From an uncultured Selenomonadales bacterium (GTDB lineage Bacteria; Bacillota; Negativicutes; Acidaminococcales; Acidaminococcaceae), in the NCBI GenBank assembly GCA_900315925.1, contig ONAV01000016.1, forward strand, positions 1-42,746: a stretch of DNA of 42,746 nt, in the 5' to 3' direction. The notes under the pieces were generated by a model. The model was not told the origin of the DNA, did not search any database, and saw only the letters and a list, made by a program, of their open reading frames with translations. Position numbers and translations under genes: made by a program. The first letter of the stretch is position 1. Every line of letters starts with the position of its first letter. Positions 6,573 through 14,753 of this stretch are shown here, piece after piece.

Positions 6573-9500
6573 TTACTTCACGCCAATCACTATATGATGC
6601 TTATCATCGCTTCTGGTCTTTATCGTCTGCAGCGTGTATTCCTTTAATGTTCCGCCTTTCATTCGCTTAAAGGTGATAGTAAATGTTTCATTTTCACCTG
6701 CACAACGAACCAGGTTGCTCTTGCTGAGGGCATCACCGACAGTTTTCACATCATCCTCGGAAACATCTTCCAGAATCGTAACCTTCGCCTCTCCGAAGAA
6801 GTCCGTTCCTCCCGGCCGTATCTCCAAATCTCCGTTCCTGCCGCTGAAGAATTCCAGATAGTGATTTGACTCCACATCAACAAAGTAGATGTTCTCATAG
6901 TCACTGGTCAGTGCCTTGGAAATGCTCACGTATGTCCTTTTACCAGCCGGCGCAATCTCTACGCCCTGCTCGCCCCGTTCAATCAGGAAGCGGTCAAAAT
7001 CAGCAGGCGGTACAGGCTTTGAGAAGTAATAGCCCTGAACATAATCGCAGCCCAAAGCCTTCAGCGCCATGTACTGTTCCTCTGTTTCCACGCCTTCTGC
7101 GACCACCGGCACATGAAGGTAATCCGCGATGTCAATGATCAGTTCAATCATTCTCACATCCCGGGTTTCACCGAATGCGTTCCGAATAAAACTGATATCC
7201 AGTTTCAGGACGTCAATAGGCAGATGGGACAGCATTCCCAGTGATGAATACCCGGTTCCGAAGTCATCCATCTCAATACGGAAGCCCATACCCATCCCGC
7301 ACAATTCGCGCGCAGTAGACAGCACCTGCTCAGAATCTTCGGTATATGCAGATTCTGTGATTTCCAGCATCAGATCATCCACACTCAGCTGATACTCGTC
7401 AAGTATCTCCTTGAAGATGCCTGTAAGATTCGGGGTAAGCATATCAATTCGCGATACATTCACGGAAATCGGCACCGAATAACCGAAACGGTCTTTCCAG
7501 TCTCTGATCCGTGCAGCAGACTTACGCCACACGAACTTATCCAGTTCCAGAATCAGCCCGTTTTCCTCCAGCATCGGGATGAATATGCCGGGACTGATCA
7601 TGCCCAATTCCGGATGTTCCCAACGCACCAAGGCTTCCGCGCTTGAAAGGACCGGCTGGTCCGGCCGGATATCAAACTTGGGCTGGAAGTAGACCAAAAA
7701 CTGATTGTTCTCCAGCGCCGGTCGGAAATCTTCCAGAAGCCGTTCACGATAAAGCTCGGCTTCATGCATCTTATTATCGTAGATACCGACAGCTTTCCGA
7801 TATCCGTCTTTGACTGTATTTGCGGCAGTTTTGGCATGGTCGAAGCGCCTGTCTATTTCCAGTGTCTTGTCCACGTTGGAATAGACGCCCATGCGCAGCC
7901 TTACCCTGTTGTTAAGAGTATCCTCTCCGTTAAGGCCGTCAGAAATATTGGCAAGCAGCGCTTCGTAATCATCGCGATGCGGGCAATAAATCTGGAATAC
8001 GTCAGCGTTACGCCTGCAGGCTACGCCTCTGATTTCACGTGCAATAGACCGGATGCGGCTGCCGATTTTGCTTAGCACTTCGTCGCCGTATTGTTTTCCA
8101 TAACGCTCGTTGACCATGTGGAAATGATTGACATCCACCACGATTGCATCCATGGGCATTTCCGGATAGTGTCTGTCATACATTCTGGCATAGTTCATAA
8201 AGTGGCTCGCGTTGTACAGCTTTGTCAGGCTGTCGCGTTCCGTAGATTCGATGATGCTGCGCTTCTCAGACAATTCAATGTAGCGGTTCACCCGCGCCTG
8301 TACAATCTCAGCGGAAGGATACGGCTTTGGAATAAAGTCCATGGCTCCACGCTTCAGGCATTCCACTTCTGCGCTTTGATCGGCGGTCATCACAATGACC
8401 GGAACATTCGCAAGGTCTTTATCCTCCTGCATGATAGTGAGCACTTCCATGCCGCTCAGACGGGGCATCTTCAGATCCAACAGCATAACAGCTATCTCTT
8501 CCCCATATTTCTTTATATTCTCGATGGCCTCAATACCGTCTGCCGCATACAGCAATTCATACGAACTCTGGAGCATATTACCGAGTATCAGCCGGTTGAT
8601 TTCTTCATCATCAACGATCAGCATATACTTCTTAACATTGAGTATTTCCTGTCCGTTTATCATGGGTCCGGCGGGTGCAGCCGCTTCTTCGGCATCGTCT
8701 CTGGTAACAGAGCCCAGCCCTTTCAGCAGCTGCTTTTCTTCATACATAAGCTCATCGGCGCGGGCAAACACGTTGTGGAAATAGGAATCTTCACCAGGCC
8801 TGAAATCTGAATAGCCGCCGGAGACGACGACCCCGCCGCTACTGATGTGCTCTACGGAGCGATCGTGCAGGGCCAGCACCAGCTCTTTACGAATCATGTA
8901 GTCGCGGCCATCTAAAATGACGACAAACTCGTCTCCGCCGATACGATATACGGGGCTGTGCTGAAAGATGTCGCAAATCATCACAGAAGCCTGACGGATA
9001 TATTCATCGCCCGCCTTATGCCCCAGCGTATCATTAATCTTCTTTAAGCCGTTCACATCACATACCACGACGGCAAAATCGGTGATTTTCCCCTCTGCAA
9101 TCAAACCATCATAATCTTTTTCATTCAACGCAAATGCAGCTTTACTTTTGACTTTCGTGAGAGGATCGATAAAAGCTATGGCTTCCGCGCGATCCCTCTC
9201 CTCGGCAGCCTTTTTCTCCCACTTCCGCACGGAGTAATAGTTGGCGATCATAACGCCCAGCGACAGGGCAAAAAGACCGGCAATCATCACGACGCTGAGC
9301 TGGTCGGCATTGCGCAGCCGTTCCTGCTGTATCGCAAGAAATTCTTCCCTGTTCATCGCAAGCGTCTTGCTGTCCGCCGTGCCGTCTACATAACTGAAGA
9401 TATCCTTAATAACCGCATTCTCTCTGGCCTCGTTCATCCTTTGTGACCATGTCAGCGACAGGATCACGACGAACGCCAGAAGCGAAACCCAGACAAGGAT

Positions 9501-10934
9501 CGCTTTACCGAATTTTCTGGTGTGGTCCTTCCGGATGATATGATTGAAGTAAATCAAGCCGATGATAGACCAGGCGATCATAAGGGCATAGGTCTCCGGG
9601 GCAAGCACATTCCCGGAGAACATGGGCAGAATCAGGAATACAAGGAAAGCGATTGTAATGGGTAGTAAGATACCTCCGAGGATAGTATATTTTTTATTTC
9701 CCTCCTGCTTTGCCAGCTTGTAAACCGCCATGGCTGCAAAGCCGTAAAGAATGGTGGCCCCGAACGTGGTGGTATCCACAATCCAGCCAATCGCCGGTCT
9801 TCCGATGAATGGAATAGGCAGCGATACAAGGACAATCAAAAGAATCGCTCGAGCGGGTATCTGCATGTCGTTAAGTTCTTTAAACCGTCCCGGCAAAATA
9901 TCATCCTGCGCCATGGCGTAGCACAGGTAGCTGACAGCGCGCAACATACCGATGAGGCTGGAAAATACAAGCGCCAGCAAAGACGCCATCAGGATATAAA
10001 CGCCTGTATCGCCGAGGTAATAGTGAGCCGCGTAGAATGCAGGAAATCTGTCAATTCCTTTATATCTGTCCAGATGCGTGATGTAATCAACCCAACTGGC
10101 GCACCCTTCCGGATAGGCGGATACGCTCAGCAGGATTACAAAAATATACAGCGCAGTCGTGACAGTAACTGCGATGAGCATTATTTTAAAAAGTTTGCTG
10201 CGTTTGAAGTTATATTCTGCTGTGTAATTGGTTACGCTTTCAAAGCCGATAAACGCCCACGGAGACAGGAACGCAATCATTACAACCTGGCTTAATACAC
10301 TCTTATCCGGCAAGAGCGCAGGCTCCATTGTCATACCCGTGGATCCATGGCCTGTCATCGCCAACGCAAAGCATACTGTGATGCCAACGGTAAAAAGCAG
10401 GACAAAACCCACCATCACATCCGCTGAAACCTTCTTGCTTTTCATGCACATAAAGGCGACAAGGACAATGACAAGCAGCGTCACGATAGCTTCGCCCAAA
10501 TAGACTTCGTAACCAAATACCGTATAAAGATATCCGACGCCCAACGCATTATTCAGGAAGAACCTCGCAAACAGGGGGATGCTCGTTGCATTAGCCCAGA
10601 AGACGGAGATGTATGTAAGGAACATAAAACAGCCGACAAAAAACGCCTGGTCATACCCGAAGACGGATTTCACATAGTCATACAGCCCGCCGCTTCCGGG
10701 ATAACGGTTCGCAAGAAAGTTATAGTGGCTGCACACAATCACCATCATCACAAAACCGACCAGCAGTCCCAGAACGGATGCCAGCGGTCCCGCCTCCGAA
10801 AGATAGCTGCTGCTGGTAACGACAAGAGAGCCCCAGCCAATCGCCGAGCCTACCGATAACGCCCAAACCGCCAGGGAAGACAGGTGGGGCTTCAGTCCCC
10901 CGGTATTCTGTACAGAAGATGATTGTTCCTTCAT
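6573..10934 (-). CDS. APC permease fused to GGDEF-REC-GGDEF-EAL-PAS-like domains
   Basis: This 1453-residue protein has an unusual architecture. Residues ~15-470 form about 12 membrane segments of an APC-type amino-acid permease, with SAIGWGS in helix 1 and PGSGGLYDYV. Two further helices (~477-495, ~545-567) flank a ~50-residue loop. Next come a GGDEF domain with intact GGDEF at 666-670 and no RxxD inhibitory site, a receiver domain with phospho-acceptor Asp820 (LLDLKMP) and late PKPY lysine, and a second GGDEF-like domain (~900-1055) with RNADVF instead of the active motif. An EAL domain follows (EAL at 1100-1102, NVSR, EITES, DDFGTGYSS, AEGVET), apparently competent to hydrolyse c-di-GMP, then a ~110-residue PAS-like tail. 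The start at 10934 has GAGG upstream; an ATG 51 bases earlier does not. It probably couples sensing of a transported solute to c-di-GMP turnover (inference). Confidence 0.9.
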   Translation of the reverse strand: MKEQSSSVQNTGGLKPHLSSLAVWALSVGSAIGWGSLVVTSSSYLSEAGPLASVLGLLVGFVMMVIVCSHYNFLANRYPGSGGLYDYVKSVFGYDQAFFVGCFMFLTYISVFWANATSIPLFARFFLNNALGVGYLYTVFGYEVYLGEAIVTLLVIVLVAFMCMKSKKVSADVMVGFVLLFTVGITVCFALAMTGHGSTGMTMEPALLPDKSVLSQVVMIAFLSPWAFIGFESVTNYTAEYNFKRSKLFKIMLIAVTVTTALYIFVILLSVSAYPEGCASWVDYITHLDRYKGIDRFPAFYAAHYYLGDTGVYILMASLLALVFSSLIGMLRAVSYLCYAMAQDDILPGRFKELNDMQIPARAILLIVLVSLPIPFIGRPAIGWIVDTTTFGATILYGFAAMAVYKLAKQEGNKKYTILGGILLPITIAFLVFLILPMFSGNVLAPETYALMIAWSIIGLIYFNHIIRKDHTRKFGKAILVWVSLLAFVVILSLTWSQRMNEARENAVIKDIFSYVDGTADSKTLAMNREEFLAIQQERLRNADQLSVVMIAGLFALSLGVMIANYYSVRKWEKKAAEERDRAEAIAFIDPLTKVKSKAAFALNEKDYDGLIAEGKITDFAVVVCDVNGLKKINDTLGHKAGDEYIRQASVMICDIFQHSPVYRIGGDEFVVILDGRDYMIRKELVLALHDRSVEHISSGGVVVSGGYSDFRPGEDSYFHNVFARADELMYEEKQLLKGLGSVTRDDAEEAAAPAGPMINGQEILNVKKYMLIVDDEEINRLILGNMLQSSYELLYAADGIEAIENIKKYGEEIAVMLLDLKMPRLSGMEVLTIMQEDKDLANVPVIVMTADQSAEVECLKRGAMDFIPKPYPSAEIVQARVNRYIELSEKRSIIESTERDSLTKLYNASHFMNYARMYDRHYPEMPMDAIVVDVNHFHMVNERYGKQYGDEVLSKIGSRIRSIAREIRGVACRRNADVFQIYCPHRDDYEALLANISDGLNGEDTLNNRVRLRMGVYSNVDKTLEIDRRFDHAKTAANTVKDGYRKAVGIYDNKMHEAELYRERLLEDFRPALENNQFLVYFQPKFDIRPDQPVLSSAEALVRWEHPELGMISPGIFIPMLEENGLILELDKFVWRKSAARIRDWKDRFGYSVPISVNVSRIDMLTPNLTGIFKEILDEYQLSVDDLMLEITESAYTEDSEQVLSTARELCGMGMGFRIEMDDFGTGYSSLGMLSHLPIDVLKLDISFIRNAFGETRDVRMIELIIDIADYLHVPVVAEGVETEEQYMALKALGCDYVQGYYFSKPVPPADFDRFLIERGEQGVEIAPAGKRTYVSISKALTSDYENIYFVDVESNHYLEFFSGRNGDLEIRPGGTDFFGEAKVTILEDVSEDDVKTVGDALSKSNLVRCAGENETFTITFKRMKGGTLKEYTLQTIKTRSDDKHHIVIGVK

Positions 10935-11023
10935 AATAATCGCCTCTTTAATAGACTTATTCTGATTTTTAGTATTTCGAACCATATAGCGTTTTGCTCT
11001 ATTATTTCATTATTTTATACTAT

Positions 11024-11052
11024 ATTATATCATGCCATTCTACAGTTCGCTA
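11024..11052 (-). promoter_or_regulatory. Probable promoter of the permease/c-di-GMP gene
   Basis: On the minus strand a perfect TATAAT (11024-11029) is preceded by an extended TG, as GGCATGATATAAT. The -35 region (TAGCGA) is poor. It lies about 90 bases before the ATG and just after the terminator of Nif11-like gene 5. Confidence 0.55.
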
Positions 11053-11091
11053 CTAAATGAAGCTGCTAAATATAAATACATACGACAAAAT

Positions 11092-11128
11092 CAAAACAGC
11101 CGCGGAACATAAAATAATTCCACGGCTG
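11092..11128 (-). terminator. Terminator of Nif11-like gene 5
   Basis: On the minus strand CAGCCGTGGAA pairs with TTCCGCGGCTG, followed by TTTTGATTTTG. Hairpin and adjacent bases to about 11144 are nearly identical to the terminator of copy 2, 7.6 kb away. Confidence 0.85.
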
Positions 11129-11208
11129 TCGGGAAAACAGGAACTCATTTAATTTTCTTTACCGTTACAACACAGGCCGGACTGACAGTTCAGGCGCGCC
11201 GCGCTTTA

Positions 11209-11442
11209 TCAATGCCAGGAGCAGCCGTCAACCGCCCAGCAGGTTTCAATGCCGCCCGCGATATTTTTCAGTTTCTCGCTGTCAAGCTCCATATCGGAAA
11301 CTTCCGCAAAATAAGCTTCGGCTTCCTCTTTTGTGATGTCATAGCCTTCTGCCTTGATCAGCGCCATCAGTTCATCGGCAGACTTGCACTGCATAGCTTT
11401 TAACATCTGTGCTTTTGTGATTTCTTTTTTGTTGATCGGCAT
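11209..11442 (-). CDS. Nif11-like leader peptide, RiPP-precursor-like (copy 5)
   Basis: The 77-residue product carries the shared leader MPINKKEITKAQ, CKSADELMALIK, TKEEAEAYFAEV, MELDSEKLKN and IAGG at ~61-64. The predicted core after GG is 13 residues, IETCWAVDGCSWH, with two Cys and two Trp; the Cys are five residues apart. GGAGG lies 6 bases before ATG 11440-11442. It is a free-standing cassette with its own promoter, leader and terminator, upstream of the permease/c-di-GMP gene. Leader assignment is strong. Nothing in the window shows how the core is processed. Confidence 0.87.
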   Translation of the reverse strand: MPINKKEITKAQMLKAMQCKSADELMALIKAEGYDITKEEAEAYFAEVSDMELDSEKLKNIAGGIETCWAVDGCSWH

Positions 11443-11461
11443 ATAATGTTCCTCCTTTACC

Positions 11462-11580
11462 TGCTATATGTTAAATGCCTCTTATTATTTATATATACAA
11501 GGCAGACTCATCAAAATTGACACTCTTAGAATATTTTTTTAGATTATATCATAATATTCTTTGCAAAGCAAAACTGAAAT
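11462..11580 (-). promoter_or_regulatory. Promoter and conserved leader of Nif11-like gene 5
   Basis: On the minus strand, -35 TTGCTT (11566-11571), a 17-base spacer and -10 TATAAT (11543-11548) lie within TATGATATAAT. The ~94-base leader shares GTCAATTTTGATGA and a TATATATAA block with copy 1. Confidence 0.85.
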
Positions 11581-11619
11581 CGCATACGAAATCAAACATT
11601 CAAAGTTGTCGTTATAAAT

Positions 11620-11660
11620 AAAAAAAAATCGGGAACCCGCTTATTATACGGATTCCCGAT
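11620..11660 (-). terminator. Terminator after tRNA-Pro
   Basis: On the minus strand ATCGGGAA pairs with TTCCCGAT, extended by CCG/CGG, and is followed by eight T. A T run on the plus side also makes it potentially bidirectional. Confidence 0.85.
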
Positions 11661-11671
11661 GCTTTTTTAAT

Positions 11672-11748
11672 TGGTCGGAGCGACTAGATTTGAACTAGCG
11701 ACCTCTTCCACCCCAAGGAAGCGCTCTACCAAGCTGAGCCACGCCCCG
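11672..11748 (-). tRNA. tRNA-Pro (anticodon GGG)
   Basis: The 77-base gene folds into a standard cloverleaf. The acceptor CGGGGCG pairs with CGCTCCG, the D stem is GCTC/GAGC, and the anticodon stem CTTCC/GGAAG encloses loop TTGGGGT. The T arm is GCTAG-TTCAAAT-CTAGT with a closing wobble. The 3' CCA is encoded. Anticodon GGG reads CCC and CCU proline codons. It has its own promoter and terminator. Confidence 0.95.
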
Positions 11749-11755
11749 AATACAT

Positions 11756-11783
11756 AGGATATATAGAAATACGATTATGTCAA
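11756..11783 (-). promoter_or_regulatory. Promoter of tRNA-Pro
   Basis: On the minus strand a consensus -35 TTGACA (11778-11783) is followed after 16 bases by TATCCT (11756-11761), seven bases before the mature tRNA 5' end. The rest of 11749-11867 shows no gene. Confidence 0.75.
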
Positions 11784-11867
11784 CCACTTTTTTTGATATA
11801 CAGAAAGTTATCGCGGTTTCATCGTGAATATGGCAGATATAATTCATTCCTGTACCGCGTAACGCGG

Positions 11868-12797
11868 TTACAGTTCCGTGTGTAATATCTCGGTTCCTTT
11901 TGTATTTAACTGCAGAATATGATATACCGCGTTCTGTCCGCAGGCAGCAAACGCATCCACCATTGCTTTACCGATACCATTGCCGTCAACTTCCGGTGAA
12001 GCATAGGCAAGCAGTGTAGAGCCGGAACCGCTGATAATACATTGATAGGCCCCCGCTTTTTTTCCGGCGGCAAAGACTTCCGTTAACCCCGGAATCAGTT
12101 TTGCCCGGTACGGCTGATGCAGTTTATCCTCTAATGCGTACTGTAGCAGTTCCGGACGGTTTTCCAACAAAGCGGCCGTAAGCAGCGCAGTACGGGACGC
12201 ATTAAATACTGCATCGGGATGTGCGATTTCCTTGGGAATCGCTTCCCTTGCCATATGGGTAGAAAGCTGAAAATCCGGTACCACCGCAATGAATTGCAGC
12301 GGCATCTTCGGAACCGTGCGCAGAGTATGCGCAACCCCGTTTTCCTGAAAACTGATGGTAAAGCCGCCGTAGATAGCAGGCGCCACGTTGTCCGGATGCC
12401 CTTCCAGTCTGTTGGTTTCCTGTAATATTTCGTCCTGTGTCAGATTGGCTCCGCTTAAAATGCTCGCGGCGGTTACGCCTGCCACAATCGCGGTGGAACT
12501 GCTGCCCAAACCACGGCTTTTGGGAACCTGGTTCCGCATGTGCATATCAATTCCGATACGTTTGTGGTTTGTAATTCTGTTCCATATGGAAAGGAACGAG
12601 GCGAAAGCCATATTACGCCCGGAAGCATGGAAACTATCCCTGCCTTCTCCTTCAACTTCCAAAGTGAAACCAAATTTTTCATCAGAAATGGTAAAGGTAA
12701 ATTCATTGTATAAAGTTAAAGCCAAGCCAAGGCTGTCGAAACCGGGCCCGCAATTTGCAGAGGTCGCCGGCACCCGGACGGTTACAGATTTTTTCAT
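11868..12797 (-). CDS. thrB: Homoserine kinase
   Basis: The 309-residue GHMP-family kinase phosphorylates homoserine to O-phosphohomoserine using ATP, the step before threonine synthase. The N-terminal VRVPATSANCGPGFDSLGLAL, the ATP-binding loop SRGLGSSSTA (~93-102) and the C-terminal ISGSGSTLLAY match the family. GGAG lies 6 bases before ATG 12795-12797. It begins 17 bases after hom, giving a threonine-branch operon. Threonine synthase is not in the window. A small ACCGCG/CGCGGT hairpin lies just past the stop without a T run. Confidence 0.96.
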   Translation of the reverse strand: MKKSVTVRVPATSANCGPGFDSLGLALTLYNEFTFTISDEKFGFTLEVEGEGRDSFHASGRNMAFASFLSIWNRITNHKRIGIDMHMRNQVPKSRGLGSSSTAIVAGVTAASILSGANLTQDEILQETNRLEGHPDNVAPAIYGGFTISFQENGVAHTLRTVPKMPLQFIAVVPDFQLSTHMAREAIPKEIAHPDAVFNASRTALLTAALLENRPELLQYALEDKLHQPYRAKLIPGLTEVFAAGKKAGAYQCIISGSGSTLLAYASPEVDGNGIGKAMVDAFAACGQNAVYHILQLNTKGTEILHTEL

Positions 12798-12814
12798 GAT
12801 TCACTCCGCTATGT

Positions 12815-14119
12815 TTATAAGTTTGGATCTTCGACACGCAGTACACTGCAAACTTTTTTTACAACCGGCAAGACCTGCAGGGTACGCATGGAAAGCTCCA
12901 GGCTTAACCGGCTCACTTTATACGTGATGATGATCAGCTCTGCCAATCCGTTTTCAAGAACATTTTTCTGAATGACGGAGGCAATGCTCATCTGCTGTGC
13001 GGCAAGGGTGGAAGCAATAGCGGCCAGTACGCCGGGACGGTCGTTTACCAGCAGACGGAAATAACAGGGTGCCATTTCTTTTTCCGGCGGGCACATTTTC
13101 TTTTCTTCAAACAGATTGCCTTTGATCCGTCCGCAACAGTTGTTGCAAATATTCCGGGCAGTATCGATGATATCGCCGCATACAGCGCTGGCAGTTGGCA
13201 GCCGGCCTGCGCCGCGTCCCATGAACATGGCGTCGCCCACCGCATCGCCGTTAACATAAATTGCGTTATACACATCGTTTACGCTGGCCAACGGATGATT
13301 TTTCGGCAGCATAACAGGATACACGTTGGCGGTGATGCCATTTTCCGGGTCGTTCTTCGCGACGCCCAGCAATTTTACCACATATCCCAAATCGCGGGCG
13401 TAACTGATATCGCAGGCATCCACATTGTCTATCCCTTCAATATGCACATCTTTCAGGGTAAGCGCCGTGTTAAATGCCAGCGATGCCAGCACTGTGATTT
13501 TGCGGGCGGCGTCGATGCCTTCCACATCCGCTGTGGGATCAGACTCGGCATACCCTTTAGCCTGTGCTTCAGCAAGGGCGTTTTCATAAGAAAGACCGGC
13601 CTCGGTCATCCGGGTCAGCATATAGTTGGTAGTACCGTTAACGATACCCATGATACTGGATATCTTATTGGCTGCCAGGCAGGAACGCAACGGACGGATA
13701 ATGGGAATGCCGCCGCCTACTGCGCCTTCAAACTGGAAATCTACATGATTCTCCTCAGCCAGCGTAAAGAGCGCTTTGCCGTATTCCGCCAGTACATCTT
13801 TGTTAGCAGTTACCACATGCTTTCCGCGTTTCAGTGCCGCCTCGATATATTCTTTGGCAGGATGAACACGGCCAATGAGTTCCACTACAATATCTATTTC
13901 CGGATCGTTCAGAATGTCATCCAGATTATCCGTATAACCTACGTTGTATTTTTTGATTTCCGGTTTCAGATTTGCTTTATCACGGACCAGGACGGTTTTG
14001 ACTTCAATGGCGCAGCCTGCTTTTCTGGCAATATCATCCCGGTTTTCGTTTAACACGATGATGACGCCGCCGCCTACCGTGCCGCAGCCCAACAGGCCGA
14101 TTTTTACTGTTTTTTCCAT
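12815..14119 (-). CDS. hom: Homoserine dehydrogenase
   Basis: The 434-residue enzyme reduces aspartate semialdehyde to homoserine with NAD(P)H. It has an N-terminal nucleotide-binding fold (KIGLLGCGTVGGG), the catalytic domain with VNGTTNYML and the segment GYAESDPTADVEG, then a C-terminal ACT domain (PGVLAAIASTLA...), the usual site of threonine feedback control. The start at ATG 14117-14119 is chosen because GAGGGAGAAGG precedes it; an in-frame ATG 27 bases earlier has no such site. It is followed by thrB and preceded by an ACT-domain regulator gene, as in many Firmicutes. Confidence 0.96.
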   Translation of the reverse strand: MEKTVKIGLLGCGTVGGGVIIVLNENRDDIARKAGCAIEVKTVLVRDKANLKPEIKKYNVGYTDNLDDILNDPEIDIVVELIGRVHPAKEYIEAALKRGKHVVTANKDVLAEYGKALFTLAEENHVDFQFEGAVGGGIPIIRPLRSCLAANKISSIMGIVNGTTNYMLTRMTEAGLSYENALAEAQAKGYAESDPTADVEGIDAARKITVLASLAFNTALTLKDVHIEGIDNVDACDISYARDLGYVVKLLGVAKNDPENGITANVYPVMLPKNHPLASVNDVYNAIYVNGDAVGDAMFMGRGAGRLPTASAVCGDIIDTARNICNNCCGRIKGNLFEEKKMCPPEKEMAPCYFRLLVNDRPGVLAAIASTLAAQQMSIASVIQKNVLENGLAELIIITYKVSRLSLELSMRTLQVLPVVKKVCSVLRVEDPNL

Positions 14120-14202
14120 AATGCCTTCTCCCTCAAATAAATTCATAGTATTATTTGTAAAAATTCTGCCTGGCGATATCCCCGGGATTGCCAGAACAGT
14201 TT

Positions 14203-14694
14203 TTACACCTGTCCCAAAACTTCCAACCGTTTGACACCGTCAATCATGCGCAGTTTGTCAAGCAACGCTTCCAAATCCACTTTCATATTTTTCGTTTCGA
14301 TGGAAATGGTAGTGTTAGCCACGCCCTGCAAGGGGATTCCCTGATTGATGGTCATAATGCTGCCGGAATCCAATGCAATCAGATTCAGCACACGGCTTAG
14401 CACGCCGGATTTATGCTCCAGCAGTAAAGACAGGGTGATAATTTTGTCCTTGCTGGCTTCATAGAACGGGAAGACGTAATCTTTGTATTTATAATATGCG
14501 CTGCGGCTCAGGCCTAAACGAACAACGGCTTCATTGATTGTTTTGACTTCGCCCCGTTTCAGAATTTCCTTTACCTTGATGGTCTTTTTAATCGCTTCCG
14601 GCAAAATATCTTCTTTCACAAGATAAAACGAGGTTTTCTCGTAACCGGGCTTTTCTGATATCGTGTTCAAATCCACAACTCTGCTTCGTGCCAT
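14203..14694 (-). CDS. ACT-domain protein, PheB/UPF0735 family
   Basis: The ~163-residue protein has an N-terminal helical region with a helix-turn-helix-like stretch (TINEAVVRLGLSRSAYYKYK, ~50-70). A C-terminal ACT domain (ITLSLLLEHKSGVLSRVLN onwards) probably senses an amino acid. The family is often found beside hom/thrB and is presumed to regulate amino-acid metabolism; its exact role is not established. Two close ATGs are possible. The second (14692-14694) is preferred because AGGAG lies 8 bases before it, whereas the first is only two bases from the site. It ends 83 bases before hom. Confidence 0.88.
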   Translation of the reverse strand: MARSRVVDLNTISEKPGYEKTSFYLVKEDILPEAIKKTIKVKEILKRGEVKTINEAVVRLGLSRSAYYKYKDYVFPFYEASKDKIITLSLLLEHKSGVLSRVLNLIALDSGSIMTINQGIPLQGVANTTISIETKNMKVDLEALLDKLRMIDGVKRLEVLGQV

Positions 14695-14753
14695 TTCCAT
14701 AACTCCTTCCCTTTTGATTTATAAGTATGAGTACCATTTTGTTTCTGAAATTA

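Noticed and set aside
8091..8810. Plus-strand open frame of 239 codons
   Set aside because: It is antisense to the REC and GGDEF part of the large fusion protein and has no motifs.
5164..11580. Possible CRISPR or transposon explanation for the repeated cassette blocks
   Set aside because: The repeats are gene-associated promoter and terminator blocks. There are no regular spacers, terminal inverted repeats, target duplications or transposase genes.
11852..11866. ACCGCG/CGCGGT hairpin after thrB as terminator
   Set aside because: The stem is short and no T run follows on the minus strand, so I did not call it.
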